From UBA6220 sp041650375 (lineage in GTDB: Bacteria > Patescibacteriota > Minisyncoccia > Minisyncoccales > Minisyncoccaceae): a DNA stretch of 64,000 nucleotides. A model generated the notes under the pieces. It did no database searches. It was not told the origin of the DNA and saw only the letters and a program-made list of their open reading frames with translations. A program made the position numbers and the translations under genes. Of the stretch, positions 1-8,994 are shown piece after piece (position 1 is the stretch's first letter; every line of letters starts with the position of its first letter). The stretch lies in NCBI GenBank assembly GCA_041650375.1, contig JBAZLH010000001.1, positions 62,001 to 126,000 of the forward strand, in the 5' to 3' direction.

Positions 1-528
1 ATGGCTATTGAATTAAGCTCAACAGAAAAAGAAAAAACATCACCGCTTATCGGCATTGTTTTGGCTTTGTCTTTTTTGTTGTTAATCGCTTCTTTCGCCA
101 TTTTTGCTTATTTTTATTTTTGGGTGGCGAAGCAACAACAAGCGGAAATGGATTCTATCCGAACACACAACTCCCAGCAAAAAGCCGACAATGGTTTTTC
201 CCAAGAAGATTTGGTGAGCATTGGCAAAAAAGTTAGCGATTATAAAACATTGATGCAGGCGCGGGCCAAAACTTCCAAATTTTTTGATACTTTCCAGCAG
301 TGGATCCATCCGCAGATTTATTTTACCAATTTCAGCTTGGATGCCGGCGCCAGAACGGTTACTTTAGGCGGAGTGGCGCGTAATTTTCAGCCATTAATTC
401 AACAAATCGCCATTTTAAAAAATCAGCCGCTGATTGAACGATACGATGTTTCCAATATTGCGATGGGGGAAACGGGCGGCGTTACGTTTTCGCTTTCTCT
501 TGTGGTTAAGCCGGAAGTATTAAAATAA
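1..528 (+). CDS. PilN-like type IV pilus inner-membrane assembly protein
   Basis: Bitopic membrane protein of 175 residues. A short cytoplasmic N-terminus is followed by one hydrophobic segment (about residues 15-43), then a coiled region and a small ferredoxin-like domain. This matches PilN, which links cytoplasmic PilM to PilO in the pilus alignment complex. Assignment rests mainly on architecture and position: a similar PilO-like gene follows 3 nt downstream, then pilB, pilT and pilC. The first ATG is base 1 of the window, so the true start could lie upstream. PilM would be expected just outside the window. Confidence 0.7.
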   Translation: MAIELSSTEKEKTSPLIGIVLALSFLLLIASFAIFAYFYFWVAKQQQAEMDSIRTHNSQQKADNGFSQEDLVSIGKKVSDYKTLMQARAKTSKFFDTFQQWIHPQIYFTNFSLDAGARTVTLGGVARNFQPLIQQIAILKNQPLIERYDVSNIAMGETGGVTFSLSLVVKPEVLK

Positions 529-531
529 AAA

Positions 532-1140
532 ATGAATACTAAAATAAATTCATCTTTAATAATTTCCCTTGTATTGCTCCTGGCGGCCGGAGGGGTTGTT
601 TATTTCTTGGATTTGCCGCAATACAAAAAAATGCAAGATACCCAGGCGCAAATAGCCAATTTAAAAGCCCAGCAGCAAAAAGAAGCTAATTATAATTCGG
701 AAATAGCCAAAGCCGGCCAATCGCTTAATGAGGCAAACTGGACCGAGGCGCAAAAAAAGATTGACCCGAATTTTTCCAATGATCCGTTTTATGCTTCAAA
801 AATGGAAATTTTTTTCAAAGACATAATCGGCCGAAGCGGAATGGCCTTGTCTTCATTGGGCTTTAATTCCACCTCATCGGTTTCCGGAGGCAGTGACTCA
901 AAGGCTAAATCAGCTGCCGCGGCCAAAACGGCTCCGGCCGGTTCTGGAATCGCGGGAGTTACGGGCCCGGTTAAAGCTAATCCGGTTACTATTTCGGTTA
1001 CGGGCACTTATGAGCAATTTAAAGGCTTGTTAAAAATTTTGGAAAAGCAAGCTTATCTGATTTCAGTTAAATCAATTAATTTTTCCGGCGGTACGGCCTC
1101 AACCAATTATTCCATCAGCGCGGAAGTATATTCTTATTAA
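532..1140 (+). CDS. PilO-like type IV pilus assembly protein
   Basis: 202 residues with one N-terminal membrane segment (about 9-29), a coiled stretch (30-75), an Ala/Ser/Gly-rich linker (about 115-147) and a C-terminal alpha/beta domain. This is the PilO layout; PilO pairs with PilN in the inner-membrane platform. It starts 3 nt after the pilN-like stop and ends 9 nt before the next gene, so co-transcription is likely. The sequence is divergent, as is usual for this family, and position carries much of the weight. Confidence 0.65.
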   Translation: MNTKINSSLIISLVLLLAAGGVVYFLDLPQYKKMQDTQAQIANLKAQQQKEANYNSEIAKAGQSLNEANWTEAQKKIDPNFSNDPFYASKMEIFFKDIIGRSGMALSSLGFNSTSSVSGGSDSKAKSAAAAKTAPAGSGIAGVTGPVKANPVTISVTGTYEQFKGLLKILEKQAYLISVKSINFSGGTASTNYSISAEVYSY

Positions 1141-1149
1141 ATTTAAAAT

Positions 1150-1497
1150 ATGGACATATTAAAAAATTCAACGCCAAAAGAATCCGGGACCCAGCAAACC
1201 AGGCCGATATTTTTGGTTATTTTGTTGGCGCTTTTAATTATTTTTGCCGTGTATTGGTATACCAAAAACAATTCCACTCTTTTGTCTCCGATTGTAAGCC
1301 CGGTGGCAAATTCCACTGTTCCGGCGCCAATTAAAATTGATTACGATTTTTTAAAGTCACCGGAATTGCAAGCGCTGGAAAAGTTTCCGGATTACGCGGA
1401 TTTCAAACCGGCTACGGGAACGGAAGTCCAGCCTTTCAGGGCAAACCCGTTTTTGCCGCCGTTTGGCACACCTATCAAACAGCCGGCCGCCAAATAG
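1150..1497 (+). CDS. Small single-pass membrane protein in the pilus operon (PilP position)
   Basis: 115 residues: a polar N-terminus, one membrane helix (about residues 20-37), then a Pro/Ala-rich extracytoplasmic tail with no recognisable domain. It sits between the PilO-like gene and pilB, where diderm operons carry pilP. PilP contacts the secretin PilQ, and no secretin is visible here, so this may be a reduced or unrelated platform component. Function not recognised; existence is supported by tight operon spacing. Confidence 0.55.
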   Translation: MDILKNSTPKESGTQQTRPIFLVILLALLIIFAVYWYTKNNSTLLSPIVSPVANSTVPAPIKIDYDFLKSPELQALEKFPDYADFKPATGTEVQPFRANPFLPPFGTPIKQPAAK

Positions 1498-1529
1498 GTT
1501 ATTCCGTGTTTATATATTTGTAAATTACA

Positions 1530-3260
1530 ATGTTAATACAAAAATTAGTTGAGAAAAAGATAATCACTCAAGAGCAAGCTGACGCGCTGGAAAAAGAATT
1601 AAGAGCAGACATTAATAATACCAGCGAGGAGGATTTTTTGTTGATTAAAAGGATTTTAAGCGAAGAGGACTTGAATAAAATCAAAGCCGAGGTTTACGAT
1701 TTGCCGGTTTTTGAAGAAACGGAAGAATTAGCCATACCCATTGAAACTTTGTCCATCATTCCGGAAGAATCGGCCAGGTTTTACAAAATTATTCCATTGT
1801 CCCTGGAAGAAAATGTTTTAAAAATAGGCATTGTTAATCCGGAAGATATTAAGGCCAAGGAGGCCATTAATTTTTTGGCTAGGCAGCAAAAACACGAAGT
1901 TGCTTTTTATTTAATCAGCCCGCGCCAATTTGAGAAATACGTAAAAGAATACCGCAGTACTGAAGAAGAAGTGGACAAAGCTTTAACCGAATTGGAGGTG
2001 GAGTTGGGGTCGGATAAAACCGATGCGTCAATGTTTATCAAGCCGGGCAAGGAAATGGACCCGTTGATTGACGAAGCGCCGATTATTAAAATGGTGGGCG
2101 TGATTTTAAGGCACGCGGTGGAAGGCAAGGCATCGGATATCCACATTGAGCCCGAAGAAAAACAATTAAGGGTTCGTTTCCGAATGGATGGAATTCTTTA
2201 TTCATCGCTTTTTTTGCCTTTGCACACGCATCCTTCCATTGTTGCCAGGATAAAAATTCTTAGCAACATGAGGATTGACGAAACCAGGGTGCCGCAAGAC
2301 GGCCGTTTTTCCGCCAGAGTTGAATCTAAAGAAGTTGACTTCAGGGTTTCAACTTTGCCGACAAAACTGGGAGAAAAAGTGGTAATCAGGGTACTGGACC
2401 CGAGCGAAGGATTAAGGACTTATGAAGAAGTTGGAATGATGGGAACTAATATTGAAATTTTAAGGGAAGCTATCGCCAAGCCTTTCGGAATGATTCTGGC
2501 AACCGGGCCTACCGGTTCTGGTAAAACCACAACATTATATTCAATTTTAAGGGAGTTGAACAATCCGGAGTATAACGTTATTACGCTGGAAGATCCGATT
2601 GAGTATTTTATTGAAGGCGTTAACCAGTCGCAAATCCGGCCGGATATCGGTTATGATTTTAGCCAAGGATTAAGGTCGGTCGTGAGGCAGGATCCGGATA
2701 TTATAATGGTTGGTGAAATCAGGGATGAAGAGTCCGCGTCTTTGGCCGTGCAAGCCGCGCTTACCGGCCACGTGGTTTTATCAAGTTTGCACACCAACAA
2801 CGCTATCGGCGTGGTTCCGCGTTTGATTGATATGAAAATAAAGCCGTTTCTTTTGCCGGCGAGTTTGAATATCGCAATTGCGCAAAGATTGGCTTTGCGT
2901 TTGTGCCCGTATTGCAAAGAAAAAATAAAACCTAATAAAGAAATTGAAAAAATTATTTTAAAAGAAGTGGCAAATATGCCGGAAGCGGCGAAAAAAACAG
3001 TAAACATTAATGACATTAGCGTTTATAAGCCGGTTGGCTGCGCGAAATGCAGCATGAAAGGGGAAAAGGGCCGAATCGGGCTTTTCGAAATATTAAGAAT
3101 GACCCCTGAGCTGGAAGGCATTATTATTGAAGAGCCGACCGAATTAAGGATTACGGCCGAAGCCAAGCGGCAGGGCATGATAACCATGAAGCAGGACGGC
3201 GTCTTAAAAGCCTTGGGGGGTGAGTTAAGCATGGAAGAGGTGTTAAGGGTCACGGATTAA
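1530..3260 (+). CDS. pilB: Type IV pilus extension ATPase PilB (GspE family)
   Basis: 576 residues. An N-terminal MshEN/T2SSE_N-type domain (about 1-150) precedes the hexameric secretion ATPase core. The Walker A motif GPTGSGKT is at residues 326-333. An Asp box and His box follow (LEDPIEY; GHVVLSSLHTN). A tetracysteine zinc site is formed by CPYC and CAKC near residues 457-510, typical of PilB/GspE. It powers pilin polymerisation at the cytoplasmic face with PilC. pilT begins 4 nt after its stop and pilC directly follows pilT. Confidence 0.93.
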   Translation: MLIQKLVEKKIITQEQADALEKELRADINNTSEEDFLLIKRILSEEDLNKIKAEVYDLPVFEETEELAIPIETLSIIPEESARFYKIIPLSLEENVLKIGIVNPEDIKAKEAINFLARQQKHEVAFYLISPRQFEKYVKEYRSTEEEVDKALTELEVELGSDKTDASMFIKPGKEMDPLIDEAPIIKMVGVILRHAVEGKASDIHIEPEEKQLRVRFRMDGILYSSLFLPLHTHPSIVARIKILSNMRIDETRVPQDGRFSARVESKEVDFRVSTLPTKLGEKVVIRVLDPSEGLRTYEEVGMMGTNIEILREAIAKPFGMILATGPTGSGKTTTLYSILRELNNPEYNVITLEDPIEYFIEGVNQSQIRPDIGYDFSQGLRSVVRQDPDIIMVGEIRDEESASLAVQAALTGHVVLSSLHTNNAIGVVPRLIDMKIKPFLLPASLNIAIAQRLALRLCPYCKEKIKPNKEIEKIILKEVANMPEAAKKTVNINDISVYKPVGCAKCSMKGEKGRIGLFEILRMTPELEGIIIEEPTELRITAEAKRQGMITMKQDGVLKALGGELSMEEVLRVTD

Positions 3261-3264
3261 TAAA

Positions 3265-4332
3265 ATGGATTACACAAATTATCTACAAGAGCTTTTATAT
3301 CTGGCGGTGCAAAAGGGCGCGTCAGATTTGCACATTGTGGCGGAGCATCCGCCGGTTTTAAGAATTAACCGAAAATTAATGTCTTTAGGAAAAGACAAAA
3401 CTCTTAAAGCCGCCGACACGCAAGAATTATGTTGTTGTTTAATGAGTGAAACGCAAAGACAGAAATTTTTTGCCGAGAAAGAAATTGATTTTTCTTTTGA
3501 TTTGGAAGGAGTGGGCAGGTTCAGGGTGAATGTTTATTACCAATTGGGAACCGTGGCTGCGGCATTGCGCGCCGTGCCGAAACAAATCAGAAACATTGAT
3601 GAATTGGGTTTGCCTGTCCAAGTTTATCGTTTTGCCAAAGCTATGCAAGGTTTTGTTTTAATTACCGGCCCGGCTAGCCATGGCAAGAGCACCACTTTGG
3701 CAGCGATTATTAACGAGCTGAACAAAACCAGGCCTTGTAATATTATTACCATTGAAGACCCGATAGAATATATTTTTGAGAGCGATAAGGCGATTATCAG
3801 CCAGCGGGAATTAAGTTCAGATACGCTTTCTTTTTCTAAAGCATTGAAATCAACTTTCAGGGAAGATCCGGATGTGATTATGGTGGGGGAAATGAGGGAC
3901 CCGGAAACAATCGCGACCGCCATAACGGCCGCGGAAACCGGACATTTGGTTTTTGCGACTTTGCATACCAATTCGGCGGCGCAAAGCATAAACAGAATCG
4001 TGGATGCTTTCAGCGGCGAACAGCAAAATCAAATCCGAGCGCAATTATCCAGCTCGCTTTTGGGAGTTATTTCCCAACGCTTGATACCTTCAGTTGAAGG
4101 GGGAGCTGTGCCGGCTTGCGAGATTTTATTTAACACGCAGGCTGTTTCCAATTTAATCAGAGAAAACAAAGTTTATGAATTGCCATTGGTAATTGACACT
4201 TCTTCGGACTTAGGAATGATTTCTTTAAACCGTTCTTTATCCGAATTGGTTAGGAAAAAAATGGTTACTTTGGAACAAGCGTTAAATTATTCTCCAAACG
4301 CCAAAGAATTAAAGAAAATAATTTTGCAATAA
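3265..4332 (+). CDS. pilT: Type IV pilus retraction ATPase PilT
   Basis: 355 residues, the usual PilT length. The N-terminal PAS-like domain contains SDLHIVAEHPPVLRIN. The ATPase core has a Walker A GPASHGKS at 135-142 (more often GPTGSGKS, but the GxxxxGKS pattern is intact). The Asp box TIEDPIEYIF, Walker B-like VIMVGEMRDPET and His box GHLVFATLHTNSA follow. PilT depolymerises pili, driving twitching or DNA uptake. Its stop codon is immediately followed by the pilC ATG. Confidence 0.92.
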   Translation: MDYTNYLQELLYLAVQKGASDLHIVAEHPPVLRINRKLMSLGKDKTLKAADTQELCCCLMSETQRQKFFAEKEIDFSFDLEGVGRFRVNVYYQLGTVAAALRAVPKQIRNIDELGLPVQVYRFAKAMQGFVLITGPASHGKSTTLAAIINELNKTRPCNIITIEDPIEYIFESDKAIISQRELSSDTLSFSKALKSTFREDPDVIMVGEMRDPETIATAITAAETGHLVFATLHTNSAAQSINRIVDAFSGEQQNQIRAQLSSSLLGVISQRLIPSVEGGAVPACEILFNTQAVSNLIRENKVYELPLVIDTSSDLGMISLNRSLSELVRKKMVTLEQALNYSPNAKELKKIILQ

Positions 4333-5553
4333 ATGAAATATTCTTACCAAGCTAAAGATTTTGACGGCAGAACGCTTACCGGCGTAATTGAGGCGTCTAC
4401 CCGAGACGAAGTTTTGGACGCTTTGAGCGCGAAAAATCTTTTTCCGACTTTTTTGGAAGAAGAAGCCAAATCGGGTTTTATGGATATGAAAATATCCTTG
4501 CCGTTTATGAACCGGATTTCACAAAAAGACATTGTGATGTTTTCCAGGCAATTGGCCATTATGATTGCCAGTAATGTTTCGCCGGCCGAAGCTTTGGACG
4601 CTTTGGCTAACCAAACCAGCAATAAAATTATGCGGGAAAAACTGGCTAAAATCGCCGTGGACGTCCGAGGAGGAACTTTGTTGTCAAAAGCCTTTGCCAG
4701 GTATCCGGAAATATTTTCAATTTTTTACGTAAACATGGTTAGGTCGGGTGAGGTTTCCGGAGACTTGCCTAAGATTTTGGAGAGAACCGCGGACCACGTT
4801 GAGAGCGAATACAATATCCGCGCCAAAACAATGGGAGCCATGATTTACCCGATTGTTATTTTAACTATTTTTGTTTTGATTTTTATAGTGATTATGGTTT
4901 TTGTCATTCCTGGTTTGGTTAAAGTTTTAACCAGCAGCGGGCAAGAATTACCGATTACAACCAAAATTATAATCGCGATTTCAAATTTTTTCATCAACCA
5001 GTGGTATATCGTGGTGGCGGTGGCCGGAGCGTTGGGCGCGTTCTTTTATTATTATCCCAGGACTAAGGAGGGCAAAGATTTTTTTGATGCTTTGATTTTG
5101 AAAATACCGGTTTTTGGAACTTTTTTCCGCAATCTTTTTTTGGCCCGTTTCGCGGAAAATCTTTCCACTTTAATCGCGGCCGGCATTCCTATCGCGGACG
5201 CGCTGGAAGTGGTGGCGGATTTAATCGGCAACAATGTTTACCGCCGCGTGATTATGGACACGAAAAACAGAGTGGTAAAAGGAGAGGGAATCAGCTACGC
5301 CCTAACTGTCCACGAGAAAGAAGTGACGCCTCTTTTCGTGCAAATGGCTTCCGTGGGAGAAAAAACCGGAAAATTGGATTCTTCGCTTTTGAATATTGTC
5401 AGGTTTTTCAAAAGAGAGGCTGAGATTTTTATTGATTCCTTATCTAGTATTATTGAGCCGATTATGATTATCGGCTTGGCGGTAATGGTGGCTTTTCTCG
5501 TGGCCGCGGTTTTACTTCCGATTTACCAAATTAGCACCACGGTGCCAACTTAG
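4333..5553 (+). CDS. pilC: Type IV pilus inner-membrane platform protein PilC (GspF family)
   Basis: 406 residues with two cytoplasmic T2SSF helical bundles (about 65-190 and 270-390). Transmembrane helices lie near 168-192, 215-240 and 375-398, the standard PilC/GspF arrangement. It is the platform on which PilB and PilT act. It abuts pilT with no gap, so translation is probably coupled. It is the last gene before a 115-nt gap with its own promoter-like site for the downstream pilins. Confidence 0.92.
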   Translation: MKYSYQAKDFDGRTLTGVIEASTRDEVLDALSAKNLFPTFLEEEAKSGFMDMKISLPFMNRISQKDIVMFSRQLAIMIASNVSPAEALDALANQTSNKIMREKLAKIAVDVRGGTLLSKAFARYPEIFSIFYVNMVRSGEVSGDLPKILERTADHVESEYNIRAKTMGAMIYPIVILTIFVLIFIVIMVFVIPGLVKVLTSSGQELPITTKIIIAISNFFINQWYIVVAVAGALGAFFYYYPRTKEGKDFFDALILKIPVFGTFFRNLFLARFAENLSTLIAAGIPIADALEVVADLIGNNVYRRVIMDTKNRVVKGEGISYALTVHEKEVTPLFVQMASVGEKTGKLDSSLLNIVRFFKREAEIFIDSLSSIIEPIMIIGLAVMVAFLVAAVLLPIYQISTTVPT

Positions 5554-5598
5554 AGCCTTGAGTGCTTATGGGTAAGCTTGACTGTTGGTAATATATTT

Positions 5599-5607
5599 TG
5601 TTAAAAT
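5599..5607 (+). promoter_or_regulatory. Extended -10 promoter for the tandem pilins
   Basis: TG followed after one base by TAAAAT. The same TGTTAAAAT occurs upstream of pilD. The first pilin starts about 55 nt after the expected transcription start. No convincing -35 is seen, which is normal for extended -10 promoters. Confidence 0.45.
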
Positions 5608-5668
5608 GAATTTGTAAATATTAAAAAAGGTCGTTCAATAAATTTAAAAAATAAAACATAATTAAAAA

Positions 5669-6091
5669 ATGACAATAAAAAATAAAGGTTTTACTTTGAT
5701 TGAGTTGTTAGTGGTAATTGCAATTATTGGTATTTTGTCCGGCTTGATTATTGTGTCTATGAGCGGCGCGAACAATTCCGCTAAGAACGCCAGGATTCAA
5801 TCTGATATGGACCAGCTTAGGACAACCGCGCAACTTTGGTATCTTTCCCAGACTCCTAATACATACGTGGGCGTAACCGGAGCAAGCACTTCTGGATCCA
5901 TACTTGTTTCCGATATAGCGGCGCAAGGCGGAACCGTAACACTGTCTATCAGCGGTACAAGTAAGTATTGTGCTATAACAGTCCAAAACGGAACTCCTTC
6001 CTCATGGTGGTGTATTGACAGTGATGGCAATTCTAAGCAATTAACAGCTTCTACTCAATGCTCTGGCGGATCCTCTTGGGCTTGCCAATAA
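5669..6091 (+). CDS. Type IV pilin, major-type (class III N-methylation signal)
   Basis: 140-residue prepilin. A short basic leader ends in G|FTLIELLVVIAIIGIL, the PilD cleavage and methylation site with Glu at +5, followed by the hydrophobic assembly helix. The C-terminal head has four Cys (YCAI, WWCI, TQCS, WACQ) that could form disulfides. The next gene repeats its first ~45 residues almost exactly. It is probably a structural pilin; which of the two is major cannot be told from sequence. Confidence 0.88.
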   Translation: MTIKNKGFTLIELLVVIAIIGILSGLIIVSMSGANNSAKNARIQSDMDQLRTTAQLWYLSQTPNTYVGVTGASTSGSILVSDIAAQGGTVTLSISGTSKYCAITVQNGTPSSWWCIDSDGNSKQLTASTQCSGGSSWACQ

Positions 6092-6108
6092 TTTATAATT
6101 TTTCGCGT

Positions 6109-6591
6109 ATGAAATTAAGACATAATAAAAAAGCTTTCACTTTAATTGAGTTGTTGGTGGTAATTGCAATTATCGGTATTTTGTCCGGCTTGATTATTGT
6201 GTCTATGAGCGGCGCGAACAATTCCGCCAAAGACGCTAGAATAAAAGCTGATTTTGACCAATTAAGGACAACAGCCGAGCTTTATAAGCTTACTACCGCG
6301 CAAGGTTATGGTTATTGCATGTCCGGAGCGGCTTCTTGCGCTGCGATTGTCAGCGCTCCTGGTTCAGCCAGCGCGTTGAGCACTTTTATGGATTCTGCTA
6401 CGGATGGTTCTAAATTATATAGTGATATTGCGGCGCAGGGCGGAACAAACCGAGTGATGTTTATTTCTGTAAGCGGAGCCGCGTATTGTATCCAGGCCTC
6501 GCTGAATTCCGGCGGCTGGTGTATTGACTCTAATGGCAACAACGGAGCCGCGAGCGTATCTTGCGCGGCCGGCAACGTTAAGTGTGACTAA
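6109..6591 (+). CDS. Type IV pilin, tandem paralog
   Basis: 160 residues from the ATG at 6109. An upstream in-frame start at 6058 lies inside the preceding gene and would give an implausible leader, so 6109 is preferred. After leader MKLRHNKKA comes FTLIELLVVIAIIGILSGL and a head domain that is longer than the first pilin's (about 30-160) but ends with the same WCIDS-type disulfide region. Nucleotide identity with the neighbour is very high over the first ~120 nt and falls off afterwards. A strong terminator follows. Confidence 0.87.
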   Translation: MKLRHNKKAFTLIELLVVIAIIGILSGLIIVSMSGANNSAKDARIKADFDQLRTTAELYKLTTAQGYGYCMSGAASCAAIVSAPGSASALSTFMDSATDGSKLYSDIAAQGGTNRVMFISVSGAAYCIQASLNSGGWCIDSNGNNGAASVSCAAGNVKCD

Positions 6592-6602
6592 AAATACTCT
6601 TT

Positions 6603-6628
6603 ACCTCCCTTCGGGGAGGTTTTGTTTT
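6603..6628 (+). terminator. Rho-independent terminator after the pilin pair
   Basis: Stem 6604-6609 pairs with 6614-6619 (CCTCCC/GGGAGG) around a TTCG tetraloop, followed by TTTTGTTTT. Confidence 0.85.
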
Positions 6629-6685
6629 CCGCGAAAACGCAAGTTGCAAATCCTTAAAATTCCTGCTTTAATAGATGTAATCTAT

Positions 6686-8989
6686 ATGAATTTATTTCTT
6701 AATTTGAAGAAATTTTTTAATTTAACAAATATATTTTTGTTGGTTTTGTTTGGAATTTTGGCTTATGTTTTAAGGCCTATTTTGGTTAACAGTGTTTTAA
6801 TCGGTTGGGACTTGCCGGCGCATTATTATTTGGTTACCCAAATGCTTGATTATTTGCAGCATTTTAAAATCAGCGGGTATAATATTTACGGGTTCGCGGG
6901 TTATCCTCTGTTCACTTTTTATAATCCTTTGCCATATATCGCGGTTTGCCTGGTGCATTTATTAAGTTTTAAATTCATTCCGATTTATTTAAGTCTGAAC
7001 ATTGTTCTCTTCGCTTTGCCTTTTATTTATTTAATTTCAATTAATTACGCGAGTAAGGCATTTTTTGATAACGAAAAAATAAACCTGGCGGCAATATTAT
7101 TTGGATTTTTAACGCTTTTTTTATTGGGTAATTATGGCTTGGGCTTGGCTTCCGAAATTAGCGTCGGCTTGTTTACCAATGCTTTCGCTTGGCCATTTTT
7201 TGTTTTTTTGTTGGGCAACTTGGAGCGTTTAAGGCAAACAAAAAATAAAAAATATTTAATTTGGTCTATTGTTTGTTTATCCGGGCTTGTTTTGAGCCAT
7301 ATTTTTACAGCCATTTTCGCCGCGTTTGTTTTGTTGGTTTATTTTATATTTTATTTTAAACAAATTTGGAAGCAAGCGCTTATTTTGGGAGCCGCTTCCG
7401 TTATTCTTACTGCATTTTGGTGGCTGCCTTTTGTTTTAAATATGGGCTATGTTTCCGCGGATCCGATCTTTACCACCGATGGCATGGATCCGATTTTTGG
7501 AATATTTCCTAAGTTTTTATTCGGGATTTTATTGCTTATTTTTTCCTGCATTGGGCTCGTGAGATTAATCAGAGAAAAGAAATATTTTTTGCCGCTTATT
7601 TTTATTATTTCTTTCATATTTCTTCCCAGGGATATCCTTAAGCATTTAATCAATCTTCCGGTTCATTATTACCGCTTTACCGCGGATATCGCGTTATTGA
7701 ATGTTTTTATCAGCGCTTACGGTTTTTATTGGCTAATCAATTGGATAAGCCAATGGGGTTTATGGAAAAAGGGGAACCTATTCTCCCGAATACCCTGGGT
7801 GGCTGGCTTGGTTTTATATTTGGTTTATCTGATGATTAGCATTAATTTAAGTTTTTTTAATGTTGAAAATTTTCAAAAACCCCTTAGTCCGGCTTCGGAA
7901 TATTTTGCCGAAGACACCGCGGATATCGGCAAGTTGGCAAATTACATCAAAGATAACAATTTGCAAGGCCGGATTCTTTCAGACACTAATTCCGACGCCC
8001 TGTTAACCAAGCATTATTTTGATTTTGTCTTACCAACGAATAATATTTTAAACATGCGCGGATTGCTTTATGATTCGTCCCTTTCCGGAAAATATTTGTA
8101 TTCCGTTACCGCAGATTTGTTTGATTACGCTAACTTTAAATCAATTGTTTTTATTAATGACAAAAACAATAAAAATTCGCAAACAATAGAAACCATTATT
8201 GGCGGGCATGTTAAAAAAACGGAAAAAGCCTTGAGCGAAGTATCGATTTTAGGCGTAAAATACCTGATAGTTGACAATAAAAAACCAAACGGGTCTCCGA
8301 TTTTAGATTTTGTTAATTCAAAATACAACAATAATTTGGTAAACGTAAAAACAACCATCGGCCGGTTTACTTTAATTGAAATTAAGAAAAGTTCGCCCTT
8401 GATTGGAAAAACGAATTATCAGCCCTTTTTATTCGTGGAGAGCGCGGGAATTGTTAAAAAATTAAAATTCGGCGATCTTGCTTTGCAATGGTATAAAAAT
8501 GATATCGCAATTGACTACCCGGTTATTTTCGCGAATAAACCCATGGAAAAAATTTCCGATTATGATAAGTCGCAAATTGGCGGTTATCTTGTGAGTTACC
8601 TAAATAAAGAAGAAAAATGCCCATCGCAATCGCAAATGGATTATTGGGTAAAAACCAATAAACCGGTTATATTTTTGGATTCAAATGCGGATTGCCAAAA
8701 ACCGAATGATAGTATTTATTTTGTTAAAAGCGATGACAAAATCCCGGATTTGAGTTATGCCCGCGATATTATCGCTAAATTAAGCCAAGAAAAATTGAAT
8801 TTACAAGAAGTGAAACCCGAATTGGTTGAGAATGAAAAAATAAAATTTAATAATAATTCCGGAACTTTGGTAAATTTCTCGTATTTTCCCAAATGGCAAA
8901 GCCAAGACAAAACCCAGACGGTTTTTTGGATTACTCCTTCTATGATGTTTGTTTTCGCGCGCGGAGAAACAGAACTGAATTATAAATAA
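6686..8989 (+). CDS. Large polytopic membrane protein, 6-pyruvoyl-tetrahydropterin-synthase-related (PTPS-related) type
   Basis: 767 residues from ATG 6686; the longer frame from 6524 would run through the terminator and overlap the pilin. About 10-12 transmembrane helices fill residues 10-430. An early extracytoplasmic loop reads GWDLPAHYYL and GYPLFTFYNPLPY, the pattern of PTPS-related membrane proteins that resemble GT-C glycosyltransferases (Asp after the first helix). The C-terminal ~330 residues are soluble and extracytoplasmic. It is followed 5 nt later by a GT2-GtrA glycosyltransferase. I infer transfer of a lipid-linked sugar to envelope or pilin; not proven. Confidence 0.65.
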   Translation: MNLFLNLKKFFNLTNIFLLVLFGILAYVLRPILVNSVLIGWDLPAHYYLVTQMLDYLQHFKISGYNIYGFAGYPLFTFYNPLPYIAVCLVHLLSFKFIPIYLSLNIVLFALPFIYLISINYASKAFFDNEKINLAAILFGFLTLFLLGNYGLGLASEISVGLFTNAFAWPFFVFLLGNLERLRQTKNKKYLIWSIVCLSGLVLSHIFTAIFAAFVLLVYFIFYFKQIWKQALILGAASVILTAFWWLPFVLNMGYVSADPIFTTDGMDPIFGIFPKFLFGILLLIFSCIGLVRLIREKKYFLPLIFIISFIFLPRDILKHLINLPVHYYRFTADIALLNVFISAYGFYWLINWISQWGLWKKGNLFSRIPWVAGLVLYLVYLMISINLSFFNVENFQKPLSPASEYFAEDTADIGKLANYIKDNNLQGRILSDTNSDALLTKHYFDFVLPTNNILNMRGLLYDSSLSGKYLYSVTADLFDYANFKSIVFINDKNNKNSQTIETIIGGHVKKTEKALSEVSILGVKYLIVDNKKPNGSPILDFVNSKYNNNLVNVKTTIGRFTLIEIKKSSPLIGKTNYQPFLFVESAGIVKKLKFGDLALQWYKNDIAIDYPVIFANKPMEKISDYDKSQIGGYLVSYLNKEEKCPSQSQMDYWVKTNKPVIFLDSNADCQKPNDSIYFVKSDDKIPDLSYARDIIAKLSQEKLNLQEVKPELVENEKIKFNNNSGTLVNFSYFPKWQSQDKTQTVFWITPSMMFVFARGETELNYK

Positions 8990-8994
8990 ATTTT

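Noticed and set aside
6524..6685. N-terminal extension of the large membrane protein
   Set aside because: It would overlap the pilin gene and translate through the terminator hairpin.
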